DNA of 64,000 bases from Alicyclobacillus sp. (GCA_023511295.1 JAIMBT010000005.1:62001-126000), one strand, 5' to 3'; positions 8,815 through 18,176 are shown, counted from the first letter of the stretch. Numbers and translations are program-made. The notes: a model not told the origin generated them from the letters alone.

Positions 8815-10524
8815 GTGTCTGCAAAATGGAAGAGCGCAGTCGCCGTCGCGAGCAGCGCGTTGGTGTTGGCAGGCGTTCTGGCTGGATGTGGTAGCTCCGG
8901 TTCCGGCAACAATGCAACGGGCAGCGGAGCGTCGTCGAACAACGGTACCGCGACATCGAGCGGATCGACCGGAAATACGGCCGGACAGACTCAGCCGACG
9001 TCGGGCGGCACCATTCAAATCGACATGGACCAGGATTTCTCGCACCTTGACCCAGCACTGGCGTATGACATCATTGACTGGGAAGTGCTGGAGCAAATTT
9101 ACACGCCACTCGTGTCGTACAAGCCAGGAACGACCGAGATTGCCCCGCTCGGCGCGACCTCGTGGGACGTTTCAAGCGACGGCAAGACCTACACATTCCA
9201 CCTCCGGCCGGACATGAAGTTCTCGAACGGAGACAAGGTGACCGCACAGAGCTATATCGACGAGTTCGAGCGCGTCCTGAGCAAGACCATCAACTCCCCT
9301 GCGGAGTCGTTCATCGACCCGTTGATTGTCGGGTCAACGGCGTATCATAACGGGTCTGCGAAGACCGTCACGGGCCTGAAAGCACAGGGAGACGACACCC
9401 TCGTCATCCAACTCACGAAACCAGAACCCTTTTTCCTGAACGTCCTGGCGATGCCGTTTTTCTCTGCCGTCGACCAGTCCTACATCAACAGCATCGGCGA
9501 CAAGGCGTTCGACCACAAGCCGATGGGCAGCGGCCCCTTCGAGCAGAAGTCGTACCAGCCCGGCAACGAGCTCGTACTGGTCAAGAATCCGAACTACTTC
9601 ATCCCGGGCACGCCGAAGCTGGACGAGGTCGATATGGTCATCAACTCCAACCTGCAGGCCTCCGCGCTCAAGTTCAAGCAGGGCACCAGCGCCTTCATCA
9701 GCTGGAACTCGTCCATCGACTCGCAGGATTTCGTGAGTATGATGAACGACCCGCAGTACAAGAACGACTTCTACAAGCAGGATGAAGTGGCGACCTACTA
9801 CATCGCCCTCAACACGAAACCCAATTCGCCGATTCGCAACAAGCTGGTGCGACAGGCTATCAACATGGCGATTGACAAGCAGAAGCTGGTCAAACTGCTA
9901 AACGGACGAGCCGTGGCGACCAATCAGATTTTGCCGCCTGCCATGCCGGGGTACGAGAAGACGCTGCCAGCCAACGTGGACTACCAGTACAATCCGACCA
10001 AAGCCAAACAACTGCTGCAACAGGCGGGCTACCCGAACGGGTTCACGGTCGACATGGTCTCAAGCAACAACTCTACCGTCGAGCTTCTGACGCAGTCGAT
10101 TCAGTCGGACCTCGCGCAGATTGGCATCACCGTGAAACTCCATCCGGAGTCGGAGAGTTCCTGGCTGCAGGACAACACCGACCTGAAATACCCGATGGGC
10201 TTCGACGATTGGTTCCAGGACTTCCCGGACCCGTACGACTTCCTGGACGTGCTCCTGAACGGCGACGAGATTGGGCAGAACAACAACGCCAACTACAACA
10301 ACCCGACCGTCAACAAGGAGCTGGCACAGGCCGCCACGATGCCAAACGGACCAGAGCGCTACGCGCTCTACTCGAAGATCCAGAACCAGATTCTCGCCGA
10401 CGCTCCGTGGGTACCGCTCTACAACCCGGTTCAGTATGCGATTGTGCAGCCGTGGGTGAAAGGCTTCTACATGAGCCCAGTCCTGCAAGATCCACTGCAG
10501 AACCTGTGGGTTGCACCGCACTAA
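8815..10524 (+). CDS. Peptide-binding lipoprotein (OppA/DppE family), copy 2
   Basis: 569 residues, paralogue of the preceding gene. The start is the GTG at 8815 after AAAGGGGGAG; upstream in-frame codons back to 8758 lack a ribosome-binding site. Lipobox VLAGC places the lipid Cys at residue 25, followed by a Gly/Ser/Thr-rich linker and the SBP_bac_5 domain from about residue 65. A hairpin (GCCCCGG at 8761-8767 with CCGGGGC at 8780-8786) sits in its leader, and TAGAAT at 8705-8710 could be a weak -10 for a private promoter. The signal peptide, linker and core are aligned almost residue by residue with copy 1, so duplication was recent relative to the family. Confidence 0.9.
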   Translation: MSAKWKSAVAVASSALVLAGVLAGCGSSGSGNNATGSGASSNNGTATSSGSTGNTAGQTQPTSGGTIQIDMDQDFSHLDPALAYDIIDWEVLEQIYTPLVSYKPGTTEIAPLGATSWDVSSDGKTYTFHLRPDMKFSNGDKVTAQSYIDEFERVLSKTINSPAESFIDPLIVGSTAYHNGSAKTVTGLKAQGDDTLVIQLTKPEPFFLNVLAMPFFSAVDQSYINSIGDKAFDHKPMGSGPFEQKSYQPGNELVLVKNPNYFIPGTPKLDEVDMVINSNLQASALKFKQGTSAFISWNSSIDSQDFVSMMNDPQYKNDFYKQDEVATYYIALNTKPNSPIRNKLVRQAINMAIDKQKLVKLLNGRAVATNQILPPAMPGYEKTLPANVDYQYNPTKAKQLLQQAGYPNGFTVDMVSSNNSTVELLTQSIQSDLAQIGITVKLHPESESSWLQDNTDLKYPMGFDDWFQDFPDPYDFLDVLLNGDEIGQNNNANYNNPTVNKELAQAATMPNGPERYALYSKIQNQILADAPWVPLYNPVQYAIVQPWVKGFYMSPVLQDPLQNLWVAPH

Positions 10525-10537
10525 GCGCTGCGACGCG

Positions 10538-10581
10538 AACGCCAGACCGACATCAGCACGGGCTGGCGTTTGTCTTTGTTC
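10538..10581 (+). terminator. terminator of the peptide ABC operon
   Basis: AACGCCAG (10538-10545) pairs with CTGGCGTT (10563-10570), followed by the T-rich TGTCTTTGTTC. The arms match those of the hairpin at 2600-2628. Confidence 0.65.
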
Positions 10582-10629
10582 GCCCCGGGGTTCAGGGACA
10601 GATCCGGGTCCGAATCACCAACAATCACC

Positions 10630-11439
10630 TCACGACGATGGCCGGAACAGCGCCAGCATCTCGAGCGCGGTTCCGCGGTTCGTCCCGTCGCAGCTGATGG
10701 AACGCCGCACCTCAAACACGTGGATCTCGGCGCCCGCATACAGCTCCTCCGTCACCTCATTGGCGTGGTTCGAGATGAGCACCGGAATCCCCCGCGCCGC
10801 GGCGGCACGAGCGCACTCCGCCAGACGGCGTTGCGCATCGACGCCGAACTCGGCGCTGCTGTAGCTGGTGAAACGGGCGGTCTTTGACAGCGGGACATAC
10901 GGCGGATCGCAGTAGATCACGTCACCCGGGACGGCCTCGTCCATGACGGTCGCGAAGTCTGCGGTCCGGAACTGCGCGGATTGCGCACGTTGATAGAAGT
11001 ACCACAGTTCCGGCTCCGGAAAGTACGGCTGCTTGTACCGCCCGAACGGCACGTTGAAGGCCCCTCGTCGATTGTAGCGACAGAGGCCGTTGTACCCGTG
11101 GCGGTTCAAGTAGAGAAAGAGCGCGGCCTTGCGCCGCACGTCCGTCTCTGCATTGAACGCTCGACGCAACTCGTAATACGCTGCGGCCGTGTTGTTCTCC
11201 GGCGTGAACAACCTGCCAGCCGCTTCGATAAAGCCGCGCCCATCCGCTCGCAAAACCTGGTACAGTTGAATCAAATCCGGGTTCGCGTCCGCCAGCAGCG
11301 CATGCGGATACGACGTGTTCAAAAACACCGCCGCGGACCCGACAAACGGCTCAATCAAGCGGGTTCCTGCCGGCAGCAGGGCGCGCACGCGCCCGACAAT
11401 GCGATGCTTGCCGCCCGCCCACTTCAAAAACGGCTTCAT
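10630..11439 (-). CDS. Dam-family (D12 class) adenine-N6 DNA methyltransferase
   Basis: About 269 residues. It would transfer a methyl group from SAM to adenine N6, as Dam and DpnM do at GATC, though the target cannot be read from sequence. Motif order is that of the D12/alpha class: SAM-binding FLKWAGGK near residue 4, IEPFVGSAAVF, LADANPDLI, and the catalytic DPPY in VIYCDPPYVPLS. GGAG at 7 nt before the ATG at 11439 fixes the start; a longer frame to 11466 has none. It lies 36 nt after mocA and points the same way, so it may be the tail gene of the molybdenum-hydroxylase operon. No partner endonuclease is adjacent, so it looks like an orphan methylase. Confidence 0.85.
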   Translation of the reverse strand: MKPFLKWAGGKHRIVGRVRALLPAGTRLIEPFVGSAAVFLNTSYPHALLADANPDLIQLYQVLRADGRGFIEAAGRLFTPENNTAAAYYELRRAFNAETDVRRKAALFLYLNRHGYNGLCRYNRRGAFNVPFGRYKQPYFPEPELWYFYQRAQSAQFRTADFATVMDEAVPGDVIYCDPPYVPLSKTARFTSYSSAEFGVDAQRRLAECARAAAARGIPVLISNHANEVTEELYAGAEIHVFEVRRSISCDGTNRGTALEMLALFRPSS

Positions 11440-11475
11440 TCGGTCACTCCAATGGACGCCAGCCAAGGGGCGGAT

Positions 11476-12114
11476 TCAGTCCTTGGGCTCCTCACCATCT
11501 GGTTGCATGCGGAGCCACGCTTCGTATGCGTCGGGTGTATCGAGATCGACCGGCATCTCGCGGTCGACCGTAACGAGGTGCCGCTGCTCGCGGTGGGCGC
11601 GGACGACGGAACGGCCTCCTTCATCACCGGTGACCTGCAGCAATTCCGGAAACAGGCAACGGGCAAACAGAACCGGGTGACCGGGTTGCCCGCGGTAAGA
11701 CGGCTGCACCAGCGATGCGCCGGTGGCGCGGAATTCCTCAGCTACCCGGGAAATCACCGCCGCCGACACGTCCGGCTGGTCGCCGAGGAGCACCAATACG
11801 GCATCCACCGTCGAGCGCTCCAACATCTCCACGCCGAGCCGAAGCGAGCGGCTCATCCCCTGCTCTGGGTGCAGGTTGTAGACGACCTGCCAGCGTCCCG
11901 CGGGGTCGATTGCGGCTTGTGCCGCGGCCCCTCCCTCGTCTCCCACCACGACGAGCAATCCATCGAGGCCAGCGCTGGCCGCGGTCGAGAGGACGTGCTG
12001 GAGCATCGATTTCCCGTCGCGGAGCGGGAGGGCGAGCTTCTGCCGCCCCATCCGCCGCGAGGCCCCTGCCGCCAGCACCAATCCCCACACGGTGCGGCTG
12101 ACTTGCCCACTCAC
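11476..12114 (-). CDS. mocA: MobA/MocA-like nucleotidyltransferase (molybdenum cofactor cytidylyltransferase)
   Basis: 212 residues. The family converts Mo-molybdopterin to its cytosine dinucleotide form, the cofactor of CO-dehydrogenase/xanthine-dehydrogenase type enzymes. The N-terminal nucleotide-binding signature VLAAGASRRMGRQKLALPL is clear, and VLLGDQPDVSA matches the metal-binding GDQP motif of the family. The GTG at 12114 overlaps the stop of the large-subunit gene (GTGA), showing coupling. Its position straight after the catalytic subunit supports a role in maturing that enzyme. Confidence 0.85.
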   Translation of the reverse strand: MSGQVSRTVWGLVLAAGASRRMGRQKLALPLRDGKSMLQHVLSTAASAGLDGLLVVVGDEGGAAAQAAIDPAGRWQVVYNLHPEQGMSRSLRLGVEMLERSTVDAVLVLLGDQPDVSAAVISRVAEEFRATGASLVQPSYRGQPGHPVLFARCLFPELLQVTGDEGGRSVVRAHREQRHLVTVDREMPVDLDTPDAYEAWLRMQPDGEEPKD

Positions 12115-14438
12115 GCCGACGTCTCGGCCTGGTCCACCCACGCCAGAACCTGTGCCGGGGTGACGGGCATCGCATTCACCATCACACCAAACGGCTCCAG
12201 GGCGTCGGATACGGCCCCGATGAGCGCAGCGGGTGCCGCGATGAGCGACCCTTCGCCCATCCCCTTGAAGCCACCCTCCGCGGCCGACGGAGTCTGGATG
12301 TGTTCAATCTTCATCCGGGGTACTTCCACACTCGCGGGCAGCAAGTAATCTTGCATGGACGTCGTCACCAGCTGGCCATCGCGGTCGTAGCGCAGTTCTT
12401 CGAGGAAGGCTTCCCCAATCCCCTGTGCCACACCGCCGTGAATCTGCCCCTCCACGATGGTCGGATTGATGAGGTTGCCGCAGTCGTTCACGACCGCGTA
12501 GTCGATCACGTCAATCTTCCCGGTGTCCGTGTGCACCTCCACCGCGGCGATGTGCGTCCCGTTCGAGAAGCTGACCCGGAACGGAGGCAGATAGCGCGCC
12601 ACAACTTCCAGACCCGGCTGCATTCCAGGCGGCAGACCCTTGACGTTCGTATAGGCGAGTTGCGCCAACTCGCGGATGGTCATCGACTTTGCCGGCACGC
12701 CGGTCACATACGCCTTGCCGTCGCAGAGCTCGATGTCCTCCTCGCTCGCTTCGAGCGCGTGCGCCGCCAGTTTGATGAGCTTCTGCCGCATCTCGCGGCC
12801 GGCTGTGATCGCAGCGCCGCCGCCGATGGTCCCGGAGCGGCTGCCGCCGGTGCCGCCGCCAAACGGCGCGCTATCCGTGTCGCCGTGCAACACCACCACG
12901 TCGGTCACGTCCACGCCGAGCTGGTCCGCAATCAGCTGGGCCATCGTCGTCTCATGCCCTTGCCCCGTCGGACCCAGGCCGAGGGCCGCCGTCACCGTGC
13001 CGTTCGGCTCAACGCGCACCGTGCACGCCTCGTATCCGACCGAACCGGCTTCCGACGACGCAGACGCCGTCGGTTCCACGAAGACGGAGATGCCGATGCC
13101 GATGTACCGTCCTTGCTTGCGTAGTTCCGCCTGCCGCTTGCGGAAGTCTTCGTAGCCAATCAACCGCAGCGCGTCCTCCATGGACTGGAGGTAGGACCCT
13201 TTGTCGTACACCATCTTCGACGGGTTCCGGTACGGGAAGTCTTCGTCCGACAGCATGTTGACGCGCCGTACCTCAGCCGGGTCCATCTTCAGGTACCGAG
13301 CGACGCGGTCGACCACGCCCTCCTGGATGAACGAGGCAATCGGACCCCACACGCCGCGGTAGGCGCCGAGCGGCGTTTTGTTCGAGTACGTGCAGTCAAT
13401 CACGGTCGCCTGATGCGGGATCTTGTACGGACCGGTCAGGACGCTGGCTGCGGTCACCGTTTCTCCGATGGCGCCGCAAAACGGGACAGCCGTGTAGGCG
13501 CCGCCGTCCGCCATCATGTGGTCCTTCAGTGCGACGATGGTGCCGTCACTGTTGAAGGCCACTTCCACGTCGTGAACGCCGTCGCGGGCGTGAACGTCGG
13601 CGAGGAAAGATTCCTGCCGGTCGCTGATCCACTTCACGGGCCGGCGCAGCTTCAGGGCCATCCACGCCACCACCAGGTATTCCGGATACATACTGGCCTT
13701 GATGCCGAACGCGCCACCGACCTCCGGCACCACCACGCGCACCATGTTCTCCGGCAGGTCGAGCATCTCGCACAGCTCGCTGCGCAATTCGTGCGGGCTC
13801 TGATGGCCGCAGTAACAGGTAAGGCGACCCGTGAACGGGTCGGTCACTGCCGCAAACGCGCGGTTCTCCATCGCAGCGCCGGTCTGGCGATGGAAGATGA
13901 AGGTCTCTGACAACCGGTGCTCCGCGGCGGCAAACGCCTCGTCGAAGCCGTCGGTCTTGCGCTCGCGGTGGAAAAACACGTTCGACTTCCCCTCGTGCAC
14001 TTGTCGCGTCGACTCCTTCAGGGCCGTTCGCACGTCAAGCACTGGAGGCAGCGCTTCATATTGAATCTGAACCAAATCGGCTGCGTCCTCGGCGACGTAC
14101 CGGCTTTCCGCCGCAATGGCGACGACCGGCTCACCGACATACCGGACCTCGTCCTTCGCGAGCACCCATTGGGTACAGTCAAATCCCGCGTTCTTGATGC
14201 CGAGCGGGCAGTCCTCGTGCGTCCACACCGCCTTCACGCCAGGCAACTTGCGCGCCGCCTCGACGTCTATTTTGAGGATCTTCGCCGCCGGACGGTTGGA
14301 CCGGACAAATGCGACCTCCAGCATGCCGGGGAACTCGACGTCGTCTAGGTAACGCCCTTGTCCGGAAACCAGGCGAGCGTCCTCCAAACGGGTCACTCGA
14401 CTGCCGGTAAATTGCGGGCGCGATGCGATATCTGCCAT
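12111..14438 (-). CDS. Molybdenum hydroxylase large subunit (CoxL/XdhA family)
   Basis: 775 residues. The molybdopterin-binding catalytic subunit of a CO-dehydrogenase-like hydroxylase that would assemble with the FAD and 2Fe-2S subunits encoded just upstream. The a/b hammerhead domain (residues about 18-125) is followed by the two Mo-binding domains. The catalytic Glu is present in GGFKGMGEGS. The active-site loop reads AYRGVWG: it matches neither the AYxCSFR of form I CO dehydrogenase nor the AYRGAGR common in form II, so CO as substrate is doubtful. The ATG at 14438 shares its base with the coxS stop (TGATG). The maximal frame to 14519 is rejected because it runs into coxS. Confidence 0.88.
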   Translation of the reverse strand: MADIASRPQFTGSRVTRLEDARLVSGQGRYLDDVEFPGMLEVAFVRSNRPAAKILKIDVEAARKLPGVKAVWTHEDCPLGIKNAGFDCTQWVLAKDEVRYVGEPVVAIAAESRYVAEDAADLVQIQYEALPPVLDVRTALKESTRQVHEGKSNVFFHRERKTDGFDEAFAAAEHRLSETFIFHRQTGAAMENRAFAAVTDPFTGRLTCYCGHQSPHELRSELCEMLDLPENMVRVVVPEVGGAFGIKASMYPEYLVVAWMALKLRRPVKWISDRQESFLADVHARDGVHDVEVAFNSDGTIVALKDHMMADGGAYTAVPFCGAIGETVTAASVLTGPYKIPHQATVIDCTYSNKTPLGAYRGVWGPIASFIQEGVVDRVARYLKMDPAEVRRVNMLSDEDFPYRNPSKMVYDKGSYLQSMEDALRLIGYEDFRKRQAELRKQGRYIGIGISVFVEPTASASSEAGSVGYEACTVRVEPNGTVTAALGLGPTGQGHETTMAQLIADQLGVDVTDVVVLHGDTDSAPFGGGTGGSRSGTIGGGAAITAGREMRQKLIKLAAHALEASEEDIELCDGKAYVTGVPAKSMTIRELAQLAYTNVKGLPPGMQPGLEVVARYLPPFRVSFSNGTHIAAVEVHTDTGKIDVIDYAVVNDCGNLINPTIVEGQIHGGVAQGIGEAFLEELRYDRDGQLVTTSMQDYLLPASVEVPRMKIEHIQTPSAAEGGFKGMGEGSLIAAPAALIGAVSDALEPFGVMVNAMPVTPAQVLAWVDQAETSA

Positions 14439-14941
14439 CACTGACCCTCCTTCTTGGACGCTTGGGCGGCTGCGTCCAGTACCGAATCGACAATGAACTG
14501 GTACCCCGTGCAACGGCACAGATTCCCAGACAACGCCTCGCGGACCTGCGCTTCATCCGGGTTCGGATGCTTTCGGAGCAGCGCTTCACTGGTCAAGATC
14601 ATCGCCGGCGTGCAGAACCCGCACTGCAGCCCGTGGTGTTTCTGGAAGGCGGCCTGCAGCGGGCTTAAGCCAGATTCCGGCGTGACGCCTTCAATGGTCG
14701 TGATGTCATGTCCCTGCGCCTGCACAGCGAACATCAGGCAACTGCGCTGCGGTTCACCGTCGACGAGTACGGTGCACGCGCCGCAAACACCCTGCTCGCA
14801 GCCGACGTGGGTTCCGGTCAGCCCCAGTTTGTGGCGGATGACGTCCGCCAGCAGCATCCGCGGCTCAACCTCGACCGTATGGGCCTCTCCGTTGACCTGC
14901 AGCGTAATCTGCACAACCTCTCTGGCCTTTGTCGTCTCCAT
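14438..14941 (-). CDS. Molybdenum hydroxylase small subunit, two [2Fe-2S] clusters (CoxS type)
   Basis: 167 residues. It passes electrons from the Mo site to FAD. The plant-type ferredoxin cluster is bound by CEQGVCGACTVLVDGEPQRSC (four Cys) and the second, C-terminal cluster by CGFC and CRCTG. The length is normal for CoxS. The start at the ATG at 14941 gives METTKAREVV; the frame further upstream overlaps coxM and looks non-coding. Its stop overlaps the coxL start and it begins 2 nt after the coxM stop, so M-S-L are one transcriptional unit. Confidence 0.92.
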   Translation of the reverse strand: METTKAREVVQITLQVNGEAHTVEVEPRMLLADVIRHKLGLTGTHVGCEQGVCGACTVLVDGEPQRSCLMFAVQAQGHDITTIEGVTPESGLSPLQAAFQKHHGLQCGFCTPAMILTSEALLRKHPNPDEAQVREALSGNLCRCTGYQFIVDSVLDAAAQASKKEGQ

Positions 14942-14942
14942 C

Positions 14943-15761
14943 TTACCGACGCCCCTCTCGCGCTTTCTGGTAGGCCTGTTCCGCCACCGTGACCGCCAGC
15001 TTGCGGCGGTACACCGCGTCTTCACCTGTGTCAAACTCCGCCGCCAGTTCGGCGAACGCTGCCTTGCGCGCCTGTGCGTCATCGGGGAAATCGAGCTCGC
15101 GCCGCTCTGGGCCGCCGCTCACACCGAACCAGGTGATAGATCCGCTCGCGTCGCCGCCCATCTCGACAAACGCGCCGGCCAAGGCGAAGTCGCCGGGCCG
15201 CCGCGCAAACTCCGCGAAACCGTAGCGCACGTCCGCCGGCGGGACGGGAAACCTCACAGCGACGAGGATCTCGTCCGGCTGAATATCGGTCGTCAAGAAG
15301 CCGAGGAAAAAGGACTCCGCCGGCACCTCTCGCTGACCATCCGCGTTCGCGAGCACAACGGTCGCGCGCAGGGCGACTGCAGCAGCCGGCAACTCAGCAG
15401 CCGGGTCTGCATGGGTCAAACTGCCCCCGAGCGTTCCCCGGTTGCGGATGGCCCAGTGCCCCACTTCGCCCGCCGCCTCGCTCAATACGGGCAACAGGCG
15501 ACGCACCTCTTCGTGTTCATGCAACTGTTGGTGGCGGACCAAAGCCCCCACCTCGACCGCGCCGTCCACCACCGAAATGCCGGTGAGTTCAGTCAGGTGA
15601 CTGATGTCGACGAGGGCTTGCGGACGGCTGAGCCGGAAGTTCATGAGCGGGATGAGACTCTGGCCCCCAGCCAAGACCTTACCGTCTGGATGGTCCCGAA
15701 GTGCAGCGAGTGCCCCTTGCAAGTTATCGGGGCGAACGTACTCGAAAGCTGCCGGTTTCAT
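14943..15761 (-). CDS. Molybdenum hydroxylase FAD-binding subunit (CoxM type)
   Basis: 272 residues. The flavoprotein subunit that hands electrons to an external acceptor. The two FAD motifs of the CO-dehydrogenase medium subunit are visible: LAGGQSLIPLMNFRL and RNRGTLGGSLTHADPAAELP. GGAAGGGACGAT before the ATG at 15761 sets the start; the frame continues to 15830 without a ribosome-binding site. The C-terminal CO_deh_flav_C domain occupies the last 100 residues. Typical order M-S-L is kept. Confidence 0.92.
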   Translation of the reverse strand: MKPAAFEYVRPDNLQGALAALRDHPDGKVLAGGQSLIPLMNFRLSRPQALVDISHLTELTGISVVDGAVEVGALVRHQQLHEHEEVRRLLPVLSEAAGEVGHWAIRNRGTLGGSLTHADPAAELPAAAVALRATVVLANADGQREVPAESFFLGFLTTDIQPDEILVAVRFPVPPADVRYGFAEFARRPGDFALAGAFVEMGGDASGSITWFGVSGGPERRELDFPDDAQARKAAFAELAAEFDTGEDAVYRRKLAVTVAEQAYQKAREGRR

Positions 15762-15842
15762 ATCGTCCCTTCCTTTCATCTTGTGCATATGTAACGGCGA
15801 CCGCGGCGGTCGGTCCACCTCCAGCATCACCGCACCACGCGG

Positions 15843-16655
15843 TCACTCGTTCGCGAAGCGAAGCAGATCTACGACCGTCCCGGCTGGTACCATGCACTCC
15901 AGGTACGGACGCGCAGCCCGCAACGTGCGCGTCTTCGGCTCGAACCCCGGCGTACCCATCCACGGGTTCGCCCAAATGACTCGAGCGTTGCGAGAGACGA
16001 TGGTATGGAGCGCAGCGGTCGTATCGCTTGGGTCTCCCACGTCCCAGCCATCGCTGAGGATGATGACCACGGTGTCTCCCCGAAGCCAGGCGTCGCCGTA
16101 CTGGCGAACCCACTCCTGCAGTGCCCATCCGATGTTGGTACCGCCCGCCCACAGGTATTCGATCTCCGCCAACAGGCGGCGGGCAACCGGGTAAGGGGCG
16201 CGCAACGCCTCCGTCAGGTCAGCCATCCGCGTGGCGAATGGGAACACTCCGAGCCGCGGCCACTTGCGCCGCAGGATGTACAGCCACGGCAGGTACAGGT
16301 CCAACTGTTCGGTCATGGACCCGGACACGTCCCACAAGACGGCGACGCGCCCGGGCGTCCGCTGCCGCGCCTTCGCCACATAGTGGGGAGACACGTGGCC
16401 CATCCGTTGCCACAGCCGTACGGTCCGGCGCCAGTGCGGCTGGCTCGTCCACTGCGGCTGGCTGGAAGTCCGGCTGGGTACCCGGTGGACCCGGGAGGAC
16501 GTCCCCGCAATCCGGTGGGTCCAACCCGGCAGGTCAGGGAATTCCGAGGCGTTCAGTCGCACCCCGACACCAAGGCTCGCCTCGCCGCTCCCCTGCTCGG
16601 CGGCGTCCTCCACCTCGTCCATCCCCACTTGCGCCGAGCGGCGCGTGCGCGCCAC
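15843..16655 (-). CDS. VWA-domain maturation protein (CoxE-like)
   Basis: 270 residues with a GTG start after AGGGGA. A von Willebrand A domain with the metal-ion-dependent adhesion site DVSGSM, a matching TNIG Thr and ILSDGWD Asp, so the MIDAS looks intact. In CO dehydrogenase clusters CoxE works with the AAA+ protein CoxD to build the Mo/Cu site. Here it is encoded directly after coxD, as expected. CoxE proteins are often nearer 380-400 residues, so this copy has a short N-terminal region. The frame before 16655 is open but the gene upstream ends at 16704, leaving little room. Confidence 0.8.
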   Translation of the reverse strand: MARTRRSAQVGMDEVEDAAEQGSGEASLGVGVRLNASEFPDLPGWTHRIAGTSSRVHRVPSRTSSQPQWTSQPHWRRTVRLWQRMGHVSPHYVAKARQRTPGRVAVLWDVSGSMTEQLDLYLPWLYILRRKWPRLGVFPFATRMADLTEALRAPYPVARRLLAEIEYLWAGGTNIGWALQEWVRQYGDAWLRGDTVVIILSDGWDVGDPSDTTAALHTIVSRNARVIWANPWMGTPGFEPKTRTLRAARPYLECMVPAGTVVDLLRFANE

Positions 16656-16703
16656 CGATTCCCCTGAGGGCGGCGAAGCTGGTTGCGCCTCCGCCAGGTC
16701 CCT

Positions 16704-17576
16704 TCAGGTGTCGCCACTGAACAGCCCCGGCAGGCGCTGGACGGCGACCTCCATGTCCAGCACGTCCTTTATCACACAGCCCAGTGTCTGCAGCGCCCAG
16801 TCCAGTTTCCAATGCGAACCGCTGATGGAAAGCGCCGTTGCCCAGTCGATGGTCTCCGCGACCCCCGGCGGCTTGATGAGGTTCCATTCCCGCATCGACC
16901 GGACCGCCCCAACCACCTGTATGACGAGTGCTGGGTCGAGCGTCTGCACGTGGGAGGCGACAATCGCCCGTTCCTGGTCTTCGGTCGGCCAGTCGAAGCG
17001 GTGAAAGAGACAACGGCGCCGGAGTGCGTCGCTGAGCGGTCGCGTGCGGTTGGAGGTGAGCAACACCACGGGGGCGACTTCTGCCGAAAGCGATTTCCAC
17101 TCCGGGATGGTGATGCTGTACTCCCCTAAAAATTCGAGCAACAGCGCTTCAAATCCTTCATCTGCCCGGTCAATCTCGTCGACCAACAGGACAGCCGGCG
17201 TTGTCAAGGCCCGCAACAGCGGCCGCTCCAGCAGGTACTCGCCGGAGAACACGTCTGCCGCGCGGTCTGCGGTCAAGGCCGCGAACTGTTTGTGGTAGTT
17301 CCATTCGTACAGCGCCTGCTCTGCGCCGATGCCTTCGTAGCACTGCAATCGGACCAACGTCCGCCCAAGCACCTCTGCGACGGCGCTCGCCAGACTGGTC
17401 TTGCCAACCCCCGCCGGACCCTCGAGAAGGAGCGGTCGCGGAATGGCACACGCAAGCCCGACCATCTGCCCGAGTTGGGGTCCCGCGACGTACCCTGCGT
17501 CCCCGAGGGCCTGCGGCCAGTCGATGGCCGCCGCCTGGGACAGCGGGATCTGCTTTGCAGGTCGTGTTGTCAACAT
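16704..17576 (-). CDS. MoxR-type AAA+ ATPase (CoxD-like)
   Basis: 290 residues. A chaperone-like ATPase, partner of the VWA protein in maturing molybdenum hydroxylases. Walker A is EGPAGVGKTSLASAV, Walker B is LLVDEIDRADEGFEALLLEFL and sensor-1 region is VVLLTSNRTRPLSDALRRRC, all typical of MoxR. GAGG lies 6 nt before the ATG at 17576. It is followed by coxE after about 50 nt and preceded by coxG by 60 nt, so it is a mid-operon gene. Confidence 0.87.
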   Translation of the reverse strand: MLTTRPAKQIPLSQAAAIDWPQALGDAGYVAGPQLGQMVGLACAIPRPLLLEGPAGVGKTSLASAVAEVLGRTLVRLQCYEGIGAEQALYEWNYHKQFAALTADRAADVFSGEYLLERPLLRALTTPAVLLVDEIDRADEGFEALLLEFLGEYSITIPEWKSLSAEVAPVVLLTSNRTRPLSDALRRRCLFHRFDWPTEDQERAIVASHVQTLDPALVIQVVGAVRSMREWNLIKPPGVAETIDWATALSISGSHWKLDWALQTLGCVIKDVLDMEVAVQRLPGLFSGDT

Positions 17577-17636
17577 CTCACATCCTCGCCGCCCGAGTCT
17601 GCGCGCCGCCCTGTGGGTGATCTCGGTCTGTCACCC

Positions 17637-18089
17637 TCACGGATTTGCGGCCGCCTTCGCTTCCTTGACGAGCGCGTTGAAGAACTGGTTGATGATGAGC
17701 TTGGCCACACCGCCCAACACACGCTGGCCGACACCGGCCACGGTGCCGCCGACCTTTGCGTCGCCCTCGTAATGGACGTCCGTGCCGCCGTTCCCGTTGT
17801 CGCGAAGCTCCACCTTGACATCCGCTTCCATGAAGCCCATCGGACCTTCACCGTGCACCGCCAGTCGATAGTGCTCGCCGGGATGCACGTCCAGCATCTC
17901 AAGAGTTCCGTCGTAGCTGCCCTTGATGCCGGCCACGCCAACCTCCATCTTGGCCTCGTAGAACGTCTCCGACTTCGCCGTCAGTTCCTTCAGGCCAGGC
18001 ATGGCACGCTGAATCATCTCTGGGTTGGTCAACACGTTGTACGTCGTCTGCGGGTCCGTCGGGAACGCTTTTGTCCCTTCCAGCTGCAT
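17637..18089 (-). CDS. SRPBCC/CoxG-family protein
   Basis: 150 residues. CoxG-type START-like domain; in Oligotropha CoxG is implicated in membrane recruitment of CO dehydrogenase, so a similar docking role is possible here. The domain begins at MQLEGTKAFP and includes the conserved VLTNPEMIQRAMPGLKEL segment, with a C-terminal glycine-rich amphipathic end. The ATG at 18089 follows AGAGGGGG; the longer frame to 18167 has no ribosome-binding site. As first gene on the minus strand it likely follows the operon promoter. Confidence 0.87.
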   Translation of the reverse strand: MQLEGTKAFPTDPQTTYNVLTNPEMIQRAMPGLKELTAKSETFYEAKMEVGVAGIKGSYDGTLEMLDVHPGEHYRLAVHGEGPMGFMEADVKVELRDNGNGGTDVHYEGDAKVGGTVAGVGQRVLGGVAKLIINQFFNALVKEAKAAANP

Positions 18090-18176
18090 GAATGGGCCCC
18101 CTCTCGCCGCGCCGGCCTCGGCGTGGTTTCCGGTTTGTTCCCGGGCCGTTGGGCTTGGCCCGAGCACCTACACTCC

